Shown here: positions 12,201 to 23,950 of the stretch, piece after piece
Numbering within the stretch: position 1 is the first letter of the stretch
How the letters are laid out: each line of letters begins with the position of its first letter
Assembly (NCBI RefSeq): GCF_000204055.1
Contig: NW_006768790.1
Coordinates: forward strand, 761,534-825,533
Direction of reading: 5' to 3'
DNA from: Melampsora larici-populina 98AG31
Lineage: Eukaryota; Basidiomycota; Pucciniomycetes; Pucciniales; Melampsoraceae
DNA length: 64,000 nucleotides
The notes under the pieces: generated by a model
Databases searched by the model: none
What the model was told of the DNA's origin: nothing
The model's input: only the letters and a program-made list of their open reading frames with translations
Position numbers and translations under genes: made by a program

Positions 12201-15200
12201 TGATGATATTGAACAAAATCGGCAGCCCCAACTCGATCACGATGATTTTGAAGAGACTAGATCCAATCGACATGGATTTGTTGAAGAACTCTCGTCTGGT
12301 GTGCCAACAGAATATCCAAACAGTTCACCGAGAAGGCAGACACTTTCCAAGATGAGTGATGAAGGACTCACGTTTGATAATAGTGATGCTAGTCAGAAAG
12401 AGAATGTAACAAATTTGATAAATGATCTCGATGAACAATCTGAAGAAGAACCACTCACAATCAATCGAAGGCCAAAGCCATCAAGACTGACAGTGAAGAG
12501 TCCTGTCAATGTGGGGCACGAAACTTGTGAATCTCCCAAGTCGAGTCCTTCGCCTACCGCTGGACCTTCAAAGTCACTTCACAAGATTTCCAACAATATT
12601 CCCCCGGGTGAACCTGGTGATTTAGATAAAAACGAAGATTTCACCTGTCATCAATGTCGAGTGAACACCACGCAACCTATGATCTGTGATCAATCACAAG
12701 ATCCTAATTGCGATGTTCGAGTCTGTATCACCTGTTTAATGAAGATAACAGTCTATGATGATTATCCTGAGCTCCGACCGCCCATCTTTAATTTTGTACC
12801 AGGTGGAACGATGTTATGTGTAAAATGTCGTAATCTGTGTCCATGTGAGTCATGTAGAAGAAGACGTGATGGGAAGACGGAGCATCCTCGAGATCTGGGC
12901 AGTTCAACCGACGGATTCTATGTACTCACTCCAAAAGAACGACTAGAAGTTTTATCAAAGAAGAGAAGAAGGCAGCCAGAAGACTCCGATGGATCTGATT
13001 TCGATCCAGGGATATCCGATGATCAAGTATGTTGAATGATGATCAAGTCATATATTTGTTGAATCACTTGAACTCATCACTGGATCTACGCCGCCTTTAG
13101 ATACAGCCGCGATCACCGCGCCCCAAACGTAGCGCAGCTTCACGCCGAATTCTTGGCGCGGGGACGGTAAGGGATCACTACAATATGCTTCAATATGAAT
13201 TTTCTGCATCTGAAATCTTATCTCCTGAGTCAGGAATACGAAATTTGGACCTATGATGGCATACAACGGCAGCTAGAACTTGATCAAGATGATGTTACAG
13301 CCAGTAGGTCAGATAGACACGATGCACCTAGAAACCTTCAGCCTAGAGAGCTACCAGAAGCTTCAAATATACTAACGAGGACAGGGAGACTTACGGGGAC
13401 TATTGAGGCAGAAGTTTCCTTCTCCGCTTCTTATTCTATGCAGAATGAGAAATTAGCCGACTCATATTTATCTAATCACCTTGATGTACAGTCTGAAGAT
13501 CCACTACCCCTAAATCCACCCAGCCCAAAGGAAGAAATTCCAGAGGTCAGAAATCCTGTCAGTTTGGGACGTGAAACTCGTGATGCTTCCAATTCGAATC
13601 CTTCACGTACTTTTGGATCAGAAGACTCGGATGAATATAATCAATTTGATACACTCATATCTGATGACAAAGTACGTGCTAGATCGATCAGCAACTTGCT
13701 TATCCACTTCTCATCCTTCGGATACTAGAAAGTAGATTCAAAATGACTAAATCTGTTGATGAACAGTCTGAAGATGAACCGCCCGAAGAAGAATTAAGTC
13801 CAAGGCGATTAGAACCAAAAGTGAGAAATCCGGTCAATACGGGACGAGTCACTTTTAATCCCATCAATTCATATCATCTGCCCGATAGTGGACTGGATGA
13901 CTCAGAATCGGATGAGATTGACGAGCTTGATTCATTCATATCTGATGAAAATGTACGTGATAGGGTGATTAAGAAGTCACCTTTCTACTTCTCATTAGAA
14001 TGTATCTCATACAGATTCACTAACTCATCTTGATCAACAGTCTGAAGATGAACTACGCGATGAGCAACCAAGGGCAAAACGACTGGGACCTGAAACTTGC
14101 GAGCCTTCCAAGCCGTTCCCTTCACCTACTTCTGGGCCTTCAAAGATAGTTTACAGGATACCCAAGAAGATGCCCGCACGTGAACCTAACGAGTTTGGGG
14201 AATACGAATATTCCACTTGCCATCAGTGTCGAGTGAAAACCGGCCGACCAAAGATGATCTGCGATCAATCACAAGATCCTAACTGCGTTGTTCGAGTATG
14301 TATTACGTGTTTGGTGACCAGGGAAGTCTACAAGGATCATCTCGAACTTCGGCCACCCATCTTCAAATTTGAACCAGGTGGAAAGATGTTGTGTGTAAAA
14401 TGTCGTAAACTTTGTCCGTGTGCGTCATGTAGAAGAAGACGTGGTGAGAAAGAGGAATGTCGGCGAGGTATGAATAAATTTTTTGCACTCACACCAGAAG
14501 AACAAGAAAAGGTTTTGTTCAAGAAAAAAGAAAGACAAGAGTCATCAAGAAAAAATAAAGAATCTCGTGCAAAAACCGAGAAAACTATCAGCCAAGACAA
14601 TTTCACTGATTGGCGAAGCAACTTTGAGAAAGATGACAAAGCACAATTAGCTAGTACTTTGCTCAGCCAACAACATATACCGTCAGCTCTTCTAAATAGA
14701 AAAGCTATCAGAGCAGATAAACGAGTGTTTTCGCATGCTTTGACGGAACCACCGTGAGTGTGGAATTCATTTGTTTTTCGTAGATTCTGTGTGATGATTT
14801 AACCTTTATCTCCACTTCACAGGACCACATTTATCAATCAACACTCTTCAGGAAGATGCTGGCTCTTTGCTATCGCCAACATGGTTTGTAGGGGTATAAT
14901 CAAGAAGTTTAATCTAGGTAAACTGAGATTTCTCAATTAGTTGTATCGCATGCAATTGACAAGTTTGCTTGAATCCAGGTGATTTTAAGTTAAGTCAAAA
15001 CTATCTTTTATTTTCAATGTTATTAGAAAAATCGAATCTCTATCTTGAGAATATGATCGATGTGAGTTCTACTATTTATCTCGCTTTTTATTGTTGCGAT
15101 CGTTTCGAATTGAATTTCTCTTGCAGCTTGTTGAAGATCCAATCGACGCTCGCATCATCTCTCATCTCTCTCGCTCTCCTCTGGGTGATGGAGGTCAGTC

Positions 15201-16678
15201 TTCATACTACCTTTCACCTCACTTCGATTCTAACTTGTTTCTATTAATGAATAGGACAATGGGACACGGTCGTGGGATTGATCGAAAAGTATGGCCTAGT
15301 ACCCAAATCGGTATATGATGAATCTTACAATTCTTCCAACTCGGAGGAAATCAAGACTTTCCTCAATTCTAAACTTCGTAATCAAGCTGTTGAACTGCGT
15401 CAAATTTACAATAGTGCCAAGGCTCGTGCAATAAATAATCTTGGTCAAGACTCCAAATCGGCTACACTTCCTGGAGCGAGAGCTGCACGCAAAGCTAAGA
15501 AAGCCATGGTACGTATCCAATCGTGATTCAATCATGTATTCCATTTCGTCTTTGCCCCACTGAAACTGAATTTTTATCAATAGATGGCCCAAGTATATCG
15601 CTGCCTCGCTATTGCTTTAGGATCTCCTCCGCCTCCAAGTGAGGCTTTCCGATGGGATTACCTTGACAATTCAGATAAGCCTCGTAGCCTCGTATCTACT
15701 CCTTTGGATTTCTACAATCAGCATTGTGCTGAATTTCAGGTATGCACTAGATATTCATTTCCTACGCCGATTCTTTGTACCTGATGAGCAATTGGTATCT
15801 TATGTTATAGCCATCTGAATACATCAGCTTGATCAATGACCCTAGAAATCCGTTCAACAAGTCATACACTGTTGATCGAATTGGAAACGTTTGGGGTGGT
15901 CGTCCAATAAGATACATCAATACTAGCACGTTAGTACCAAATCTCCCATGGTTTTGATCCTTGATCCATCTCTCTTCATGCTTCATTCTAACGGAAGTTT
16001 GTTTGGGTTCAGTGATGTATTGAAGAGCTTAGTGATTAAGATGATCCAAGCTGATATAGCAGTTTGGTGTGGTTGTGATGTGGGAAAGATGTCAAATCTG
16101 TCTCATGGGATCATGGACACTGAGCTCATCAGTGAATTCACCTCTATATTCACATGTGTTTATTTCGTGTCAAACTAATCCTGAACGTATCTGCTTTGGA
16201 ACGCAATAGATTACGAGGCTGCTTTTGGGGTGATGTCTCATTTATCGAAATCTGAGAGACTTCAGATGGTTGATAGTGCCATGACTCACGCGATGGTTTG
16301 TATCTTTCTCCTATTTCAGCTCTTCCATCTCATAGGCTTTATCTCATATAATCTTTGACTCTTGTAGGTCATCACTGCCGTCCATCTTGATGAACAAGGT
16401 AAACCTGTACGATACAAGTTCGAGAACACTTGGAGTGACACTGCCTGTGATTGTGCTTATTTTGTCATTACTGATGCTTGGTTTGATGAATATGTTTATC
16501 AAATCGTGTTACATAAATCTTTTATTCCTGATTCACTTCGACAAATTTATGATGATCCAGAACCAAGCGTCTTACCACCATGGGGTATGTGGTTTTTTCT
16601 ACCTTTCTAGAATCTTGGTAGGTAAGAGAACTAACAAATTTGGTGTACATTTTAGATCCTATGGGAAGTTTAGCTTGA
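9237..16678 (+). CDS. Fusion A: disordered/SIM-like region + two zf-4CXXC_R1 fingers + bleomycin hydrolase domain
   Basis: Nineteen exons join in frame: 9237-9372, 9544-9765, 9873-9977, 10078-12035, 12112-13026, 13101-13166, 13234-13671, 13767-13952, 14041-14753, 14823-14917, 14979-15061, 15127-15193, 15255-15508, 15584-15739, 15811-15929, 16013-16131, 16210-16295, 16368-16584 and 16656-16678 (about 1985 residues). Residues 1-807 are Ser/Asp-rich with 66-residue tandem repeats and an acidic SIM-like FIVVDSDDE. Finger 1 (about 985-1055) and finger 2 (about 1400-1470) show CHQC, ICDQSQDPNC, CITC, CVKC and CPCxSC, the CDCA7-type zf-4CXXC_R1 pattern. BLH (about 1530-1985) keeps the Gln, Cys (about 1592 in SSGRCWLF), His (MTHAM) and Asn (FENTW) and ends WDPMGSLA. 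Finger 2 and the BLH start share exon 14041-14753, so the fusion does not rest on splicing. Whether transcription starts only at 9237 is unproven. Confidence 0.75.
10416..11610 (+). repeat. 198-bp (66-residue) in-frame tandem repeats inside fusion A
   Basis: The phrase encoding DPDSSNSHNETI recurs at 10614, 10812, 11010, 11208 and 11406, exactly 198 bp apart. More diverged units flank these at about 10370 and 11600. Each unit encodes a Ser/Thr/Asp-rich segment containing RNPSFTHQSLAARSEASDEN and ISPQLKPFESTEII. The period is a multiple of three, so copy number can change without breaking the frame. Confidence 0.9.
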
Positions 16679-17221
16679 AATACAACCCCAGGAGCATTTG
16701 GTAGATTTATTCCTGGTAAATGATGTACATATCTATGGTTTGCGTTTGGATTGAGTTTAGTTAAAGAGCTTTATTATGTATCAAAAGGAAACCATCCTGT
16801 TCATAAGTCTAGTTACAAGAATCTCAGTAATGATATGATAAATGAAATAGTTATGGTGGGTGCATGTACATTTGGTTCAATTGGTGAGAACAAGGCCTAC
16901 ACTTCACAGAAAGATAGGTAGATTTTTATTCATGAAGATGATCACAATGTTCATGATTGTTTGGGTGATTGAGACAGCATGTGGACATCATGATGGTATG
17001 TACATTGAAGGTTTTGAATAAAATCAAAGAGTTAAGTCAGCAGCAAGCTTGAAAGTTGTTTCAAAAGAAAATATCTAACACTACTGATATCCACAAGGGG
17101 AAGAAGAGATTGATGAGAGTGAAAGGATCAACAACCTTTGATTTTTGGAGCTTACATGCTCAACAAGTGGGTGGATGTTGCGGTGGTCTGGGTAATTTTC
17201 CACTAGTCATATGATTATTGA
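16679..17221. other. Intergenic, 3' flank of fusion A
   Basis: AT-rich DNA of about 540 bp between the fusion A stop and the first transposon of the island. No gene, RNA or repeat is recognised. Confidence 0.4.
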
Positions 17222-18166
17222 CTGTGGGCAACGCTCGGACCTCACCGCAATGACTACGGTCAGCGGTACGTTCCGCTACGGCCCGCTCCGTACCGATTTC
17301 AGGCTCTGGGCACTACGGTACCTCCGTACCGCGATGCCAGGTTAAGGAAACCGGTGACGGTCCTGATTACGATCACAGGCCAATCACGTTGCGGGGCCCG
17401 CGACGAAACCCGTAGCCACTACGGCTGACTACGGGAGTTCCCCCTTACCACCACCAGGGATGCAGGTGTGAGTATGAGTGTACCCATCTCACACCCACTT
17501 TCCATCGTTTTCGCCCCGTGGCTGAGTACCCGATTCCTCAATTTTTGTTTACTGAGTTGTACAGCCCAGATGTGTAACTCACATCTGGGAATGTATGAGT
17601 ATGTAATACTCAAGTGCGCCCCCTCCTCTGCGCCCCATACTCACACTAAACCAGAACAAGCACGCACCTTGTTTGGATGAGTACCTCATCCAAACAAGGT
17701 GGACTAGGATATCCGATATGATATCCTAATGGGATTCCAATGAACCCTTTCTCCAAACAACATCTCCTTTTCGAACAAGCCCACCTCTTTGACATCAACT
17801 CGACCAACTTCTGGAAGGCTTAACAGGTAGCAATTTGGGTCGTGAATGACCATCCAGAACGGTGTGGCTTCAAGTTTCAATTTCTCAATCGATCTACCCT
17901 CTCTTTGGCCCCACCTATGGCTCAGCACGATGGCCACCTCGAGCTCTGGCTACCGGCGCTGACGTGGGTCAATTCCGATGCAATGAAAAATCTCGGAGCC
18001 CTCGAGTGGACATTGGACTTCAGGTGAGCTCAAATATCCTCCTACCTCCTCGCTATTCCTCAAATTCCTTGATTACGTTCGATTATTGATCCTTGCTCTT
18101 AAATTTCCCTTTGTTCCGTGCTTCTTCTCATCATTTTCCAGACCAACGGATTATCTCATTAGAACT

Positions 18167-19131
18167 ATGCCTCGTTACCCTACCCTACCTCCTGCAACCC
18201 CCAAGGTCTCACCCTATGCTCGTCGACCTAATCACCAAGCTGCCCCTACTAGCACGACGACCTCTCCCCGTTTGACTTCGACTCCGCGTTCAACCTCATT
18301 GTTGCGTACGGCCTCATCCTCTACTCGAATCGGTAGCTCTGGCACCAACCTGGTATCCTCCCGCCCTACTAGTTTCGCACTTCGAGACGAAGAGGACCTG
18401 GATTTGGACTCCGTCCCGACCATCAGGCACCGTTCGGATGTCTATCTTTATTTTGACGTGAGTTTTTTCGTTTTTGGTCTCTTTCCTTCTATGATTATCA
18501 CGCTGATGGAGATGGACTTTCTCACCCAGGAGCCAAGGGTACACCAGGATCACGCCAAAGGGGAAATCTCAAAGGTGTACCCCTGCCTACATTGCCCGTA
18601 AGTTACCTCCTCTTCATCAATGTCACTTCTATTACTGACAAGTGCTCTATCACACTCAGTGCTGAGTGTTCAATTGCAGGGCGTCCGAACTCAAACCTCC
18701 ACAAGCATCGTCGAGTTTGCCCTGGCCTCCCTGCCGCTTGGTTCCGTCGTGCTCCCGGAAGCATTCCCCCGGATGAAGACCCTGCGATTGCCGCCGCTCG
18801 CAAGAAAGAGCTCCGCACGTTGCTCATTGGTGCAGTTATCAGCAAAAACCTGCCCTTCTCGATCTTTGAGGGTGATTTAATGCAGGCAGCTCTCCGTGCC
18901 ATCAGCCCGTCATTCTATTGGCCCGGACGTTCGGGTATCAAAGCCGATGCCGAAGGATTGTTCCTTGATTTGGAGCGACAGTTGATCGATGAGATCGCAA
19001 AGGTTCCTGGTTCCGTATCGACTGCTACCGACACCTGGACGAGCCCGGACTATTCTCACACCTACATGGCGATCAATGGATTTTTCTTCAATGCAGACGG
19101 AAAGTTCTGCCGAAGACTTGTAGCTTTTAAG
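18167..19131 (+). pseudogene. hAT transposase 5' part with BED-type finger (truncated)
   Basis: Exons about 18167-18459, 18531-18599 and 18679-19131. A Ser/Thr/Pro-rich leader is followed by a split BED-like finger (PCLHCPG, intron, NLHKHRRVCPG). Then comes the first catalytic-Asp block of hAT transposases in TATDTWTSPDYSHTYMAING. The frame ends at an intron-like GTCAGC after FCRRLVAFK, and no further exons of this gene follow. The RNase H-like core beyond the first Asp and the C-terminal dimerisation region are missing, so it cannot be functional as read. Confidence 0.7.
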
Positions 19132-19193
19132 GTCAGCTAGTGATTTAGTGATTTAACCATTCAACGATAGCAATATCTACTGATGATTGGATT

Positions 19194-19228
19194 ATAATGA
19201 GGTGTGGTGGTCCACCACACCTCATTAT
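19194..19228. repeat. Perfect 35-nt palindrome
   Basis: ATAATGAGGTGTGGTGG and its exact reverse complement flank a single central T. It lies just after the truncated first hAT transposase and before the second, at the presumed junction of two elements. It could be a fused pair of terminal repeats or an insertion scar; as RNA it would form a strong hairpin. Confidence 0.7.
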
Positions 19229-19448
19229 CGACAATCTCGATTCCTCAACGCAGGGTCCTCCAATGTATCTTTTTGTCCATATTCTCCCTGGATTCAACCA
19301 AGGAGGTACTTGGGTTGAAACAACCAATTAGTAAGTTTCATTTCTCTTCCCTTGTCTTTCATCAATTCCTTGATATTTCATTTCGGCTCACTAACAATTG
19401 ATTTAAACTTACATTTCTCTCTTATTCTCCTATCACTCTATCCTCGAC

Positions 19449-22444
19449 ATGTCTACTTCGTCGTTACTTCCTCCTGAAACTTCTCGCCAATCCTCTCGTG
19501 CCAGCCCACGCCGGAAAGATGCGAGTTTTGTATCAACCTCTGGAGACTCTCGGACCTCTTTAAATCGGCCAGAAAAATCAATCACCATCAACTCTGATGA
19601 TGATTCCAATTACAACGCCAATGAAGACCAAGAAGAATCCAAAGGAGCAAAAGATCAATCTCTTTCCCCTACTCCTGCACCCACAACAACGAATTCTAAA
19701 TCTAATCAAGAGACGAAACAGGCTACGATGAAACGGAAGAAGACGAGCTCGGTTCACTTGCGGAAACAGAAGTCCCGAGCGCTTGCGTCCAAGTAAGTAG
19801 ATAGGCCCTTGAACTTTCATATGTATCTAATACGGAGAGCTGACTGTGTCTGTTTGAACTTTGTTCATCCCGACGATGTTGACGTTGATCAAGTCACCGA
19901 AGATGAAGGCGACTCGACTGGGCTTTAGAAAAACAACCAACGATGAGGTCAAAGCTCTCCTGTCGTACTACAAGGATCCAGAGTACGTTCCAGGTGAAGA
20001 GGTCAGTCCATAAGTCCTTCCTATCGGTTTTTTGGATTGTTTTATCCCCACATATAATGTTTCCTGTCACCTTCTATTCTTGTATCACCTACTTTCTATC
20101 TATCTATCTAGGCTACTGGAATTAAACAAAGATTAAAATGTAAGTGGTGTCCCGGCACTTTTACTCGAGGAGACAATGGAAATTCGAATCTGTACGGACA
20201 CCGAGACGGTTACAAAAAGTGAAAGCCTTGCCCTGGACAAGCAAAAGCCATTCAAGCCAATGTTGACCTTCCTCCCACTTGGCAAGAGATTAATGCACCC
20301 GTTGAAATTGCAATCAACCCCGGTAATTCGATCAAGTCTTTTCTTTCGGCGTCCACCTTCAGTGTCGAGTTGCTCAACGTGGTATTAGTCATTTGGATAC
20401 TGCGACATGCATTACCTTGGATTTGATTCCAGGATCAGACCTTGCGAGCAGCTTTCAAACTGGGCAATTGTGCTGCTCAGCTTCAATCACCAAAATGGGC
20501 AGCTACCACAGCCAAGGAGCTTTTCTATTCTTTGTACAATGTTGTGATAGGTCGCATCCAGGTGAGTTTCAGCTTTATGTTTCCTCCTCTTTAATCTCAG
20601 CACTTATATATACATGATGGGTTATATAGAACAACTCCAGCATGTTCTCTTTAGCTCATGATGGATGGACAACAAAGGGTAACAGAATGGCATTCATAGG
20701 TGTGATGGTTAATTACATTGATGACGAGTGGAACTATCAAACGGTGCACCTCACTTTGAAATTAGTAACTTGGCATCATTGTGGAGATCTCCTGGCTTGA
20801 CCAGTAGCTCAAAATCTAATCCGACACGGTCTACATAAAAAGGTAATGTGTTTTTTATACTATTACAATTCCATTTCTTTTATAATAGTTTCTGACCTCC
20901 CTTCTGCAGATGATTGGTCAGACCACTGATTCTGGGTCATCCAACGGCCCCATGGCTCGCGAAATGGCTCGACTTTTTGCCGAATGCGACTCTCCAGTCC
21001 ACTGGTCACCTGAAAAAAGCCATGTCAAGTGCTTTTGTCATAAGCTAGCTCTTATGGTTAGCCATGGCCTCAAAATTCTCAATATCAGCGCAGGACATAC
21101 CAAACCCACCACCAAGCCTGGTTTGGTTATTCCTATCCCCACCATTCAATTAAACGACGAGGAGGTAGATGTGATTGACTCTGAAGACTCGGATGAGGAG
21201 CAAGGATCCTTGGTACCTGAGACAGGTGAGAACAAAGGACTGCCCAAGGAGCCATTGGACACTATCATCCAATTGGATGACATTGTGGCACGTAGCATTC
21301 ATAAGGCAAGCTCAAGTTGCTTAATTTTGATATGAATTATTCCCTGAGCTGATTCAAATCCCTTTCTTTTGGAGACACCAGGTTGATAAACTCATCCAGA
21401 TGACTTGCTCCAGTTTGTCTAGACGCAATTATTTTGCGAAGGAGGCAAAAGAGCAAGGCATCCGCACACTCACCGTGGGTTATGGTGTGAGATGGAATGT
21501 CAAAGCTGACAGTCGTCATAGGGCGTGCAATGGAAAGGATGTAAGTTGTCTTTCTGCTCTTTCAATTCACCTATCTGTTTATTAATTGCAAATCCATTAC
21601 TGACATCAAAACAATCATTACAGATCCTAAATTCGATGACCTCAATGGATCAAAAGACAAACAAATACTACCGTGGCCTTTCCTTATGCGACGAGGAATG
21701 GGAGGCTGTGGAGGCATTGAACCCAGTGCTCGAGGTAAGATTTTCAATTTCACAATGTTGTTTTAGTGTGATTAATTGTTTCTGAGCCACTTTATTCAAC
21801 TAGGTTTTTGAGGACGCTACGTTTTGTATGCAGGGGGACTTGTTGTCAGGTTGTGAGGTGCTTGCAGAATATCTGTGCATCAAGAAAAAACTAGAAAACC
21901 TCAAAGAAGCAACAATATTCCCAAGTATTCTTACTGCAATTAATGAAATGTTAAACTGGCTCAAGCAGTATCAGGATGAGGTACTTGGAACTGAAATAAT
22001 TACTATTGCAACAATCCTGAACCCATGACAACGCTTGAAATTCCTCCAAGACTTCTACCCGGACATAACCCTTTCAGCTCAAGAATCAATGAATGAAGTT
22101 TTCCAACGTAGGCTTTCAAAATGGATTTTAGACAAACCTCAACCTTCACCTCGAACTCAAGAACCTACTGTAGCTGACATCGCCGATGAGTTCAATATGT
22201 TTGCAGCCACTGCTGATAAAACACCAACTTCCACTGCTCATGAACATGAGCTAGCCGACTACATATCTGGCAAGTTTGGTATTGCTCCTGAAGAGAAACC
22301 GCTCGATTGGTGGAGGGTAAGTCCAATCGCATTCCTGCTTTTCTTTCTCTCCACTAATATCACTTGCATCTTTAACAGAAACACAAGAAAGACTTTCCAT
22401 TACTTGCTTCAATGGCAAGGGATTATTTATCAAACAATCCATAA
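19449..22444 (+). pseudogene. Second hAT transposase, same family as hAT-B (degenerate)
   Basis: Exon-like blocks follow the intact relative at 59.2-62.3 kb. They include a CKWCPGTFTRG...HRDG finger, SLAHDGWTTKGNRMAFIGV (first Asp region), TTDSGSSNGPMAREM, CFCHKLALMVSHGLK and LDWWRKHKKDFPLLASMARD. Stops interrupt it, for example in LLA*PVAQ, where the relative reads Arg (TCGA changed to TTGA), and in ILNP*QRLK. The conserved C-terminal CERTFSAAG block is absent; the copy ends within SMARDYLSNNP and runs into the right terminal repeat. Confidence 0.8.
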
Positions 22445-22519
22445 CGTTACGGCTGATTACGTTGAGGTCCGAGCGTTGCTGTGGGCATGAGATCAGTGGA
22501 TTGATTTAAAGATGGAAGT

Positions 22520-23110
22520 TGTGAGGGTAGGGTACTCTTTGAGAGTGCTCTATGCTCACTAAAGTTGGAAAATGGGTAGTGTAGTAATGAAATTTGATTC
22601 TTTATTTCAAATGTGTAGTATTTACAAAATGAAATAAAGAAAAGAAAGAAAGTAAAAGAGACTGATAGTCTGTTTGGATAAATTCTGTTTGGATAAATCC
22701 AGACAGACTACAGTTAGATGACTCCTTAAAAGGAGGTTTGATTTATAGTTAATAATTATTATAAAGTACAAAGGCTGGATCCAAGGCCCTCCTTTAATTT
22801 TTAAAGTAACATATTAAAGAGTGAGGTGAAGGTCACTAGTCTGGTTGTTACAAAGTCACCAACTTATGGTTATTCAGAAGGTACACCAACCTGAGAGTTG
22901 ATATAGGTCACTAACCTACGGTTGTTCAGAAGGTACACCAACCTGTGAGTTGATATAGGTCACTAACCTGTAGTTGTTCAAGAGGTAACTAACCTTGAAG
23001 TTAATTGGAAGGTCACTAACCTAGAAATGTTCTACTTAGGGAAAGTAGAGGATCCAGAAAGGGGAAGAAAGAGATTACAGTTGATCCAGTCTAGTCACGA
23101 CCACAACTGC
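22520..23110 (+). repeat. LTR-like fragment with internal minisatellite
   Basis: It starts TGTGAGGGTAGGGTACTC and contains ATGCTCACTAA, GTCACTAGTCTGGTTGTT and TTCTACTTAGGGAAAGTAG in the same order as the solo LTR at 41223. It therefore belongs to the same LTR family. The middle consists of repeated 'ggtcactaacct...ttgttcagaaggtacaccaacct' units. I found no clear 3' end or flanking duplication, so it is probably truncated; the right boundary is approximate. Confidence 0.55.
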
Positions 23111-23947
23111 TCTGCAAAAACAAAATTCAGTTACACAACATCATACACACAACCCCTATAAATAAATGACATGTAATAAGTCATTTCTGGGTTAGGAATA
23201 GGGTGTAAGTACAGCTGTTCCAACAAAGATTGATTTTTTTGGAAATCTTGCCAATGTGCAAAACCCGGGTTTTGTCCCTCACTTGATTTTGTCTCTCCGC
23301 TAATTGGAAGAATACAGGAAATAATAAACCTGTAATCAATTTTTTTCCTTGGTTTTAGCCGCTGCGGAGACAACTTTCTCCAAAAAAAAGTTGTCAACCT
23401 TTCTTGAAACAGCTGTATTAGAAATGACTTGGCAAGTCAATCTGATTGGCCAATTTTTTTTCAAATTTTTTTTCCCCCCAAACTCCAATATTTGGGTCCA
23501 GGTACCTAACCGGCCTATTATTAAGTACTTAAGTACTTAACTTAAGGCCTTAACTGCCTAGCCTAGGCGCCCACACATTTATGTGTCCACTTAAGTACCT
23601 ACTTAAGTACCTTATGAGCAGCACAAGCATGGCTCAGCACAAGCAACCTTCAGCACAAGTTCTGCTCATCACAATTCATCAAGTACATAACAATGGTGAT
23701 TTGTGTACATGGAGATGAAGAAATGAGACAGAATATGCAAAAAAGATGAAAACAGCAAGATAAGACAAGAAAAGCCCTTTGAGGGTCACACATCATGCCA
23801 AATCTCATGATGGTGTTTTGTGGTATGCATCAATGCAAGCTGTATCTCTTGGTCAATTTTTCAGCTGGTACCCGGTCATACCAAGTCTTGAGTGTTGAAA
23901 ATGAAAAGGTATCAGTGATGGATAGTGAGTTAAGAAGACAAGAATGA
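23111..23947. other. Unassigned island DNA
   Basis: No gene is recognised. Around 23520-23610 there are repeated CTTAAGTAC motifs in both orientations. At 23613-23668 a 'cagcacaag' motif recurs, bounded by GAGCAG and CTGCTC. These suggest decayed terminal repeats of another transposon, but no flanking target duplication was found. Confidence 0.35.
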
Positions 23948-23950
23948 TAA

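Larger units (their letters stand above)
17230..22478 (+). mobile_element. Composite decayed hAT element (hAT-A)
   Basis: The left end AACGCTCGGACCTCA and the right end TGAGGTCCGAGCGTTG are inverted repeats. They are flanked by the 8-bp direct repeat CTGTGGGC at 17222-17229 and 22479-22486, the target-duplication size of hAT transposons. Inside are two unrelated partial hAT transposase genes in tandem (18167-19131 and 19449 to about 22444), both broken. The likeliest history is a second hAT landing in the first, followed by deletion of the 3' part of both. The right terminal repeat follows directly after the truncated second transposase. Confidence 0.75.

Noticed and set aside
12163..13035. 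A separate zinc-finger gene ending at 13035
   Set aside because: The stop lies inside a GT-AG intron whose splicing joins finger 1 in phase to downstream exons; fusion B shows the same arrangement.
14337..14639. Minus-strand frame of 100 codons
   Set aside because: Antisense shadow of the finger 2/BLH exon; the same shadow appears opposite fusion B at 37029-37334.
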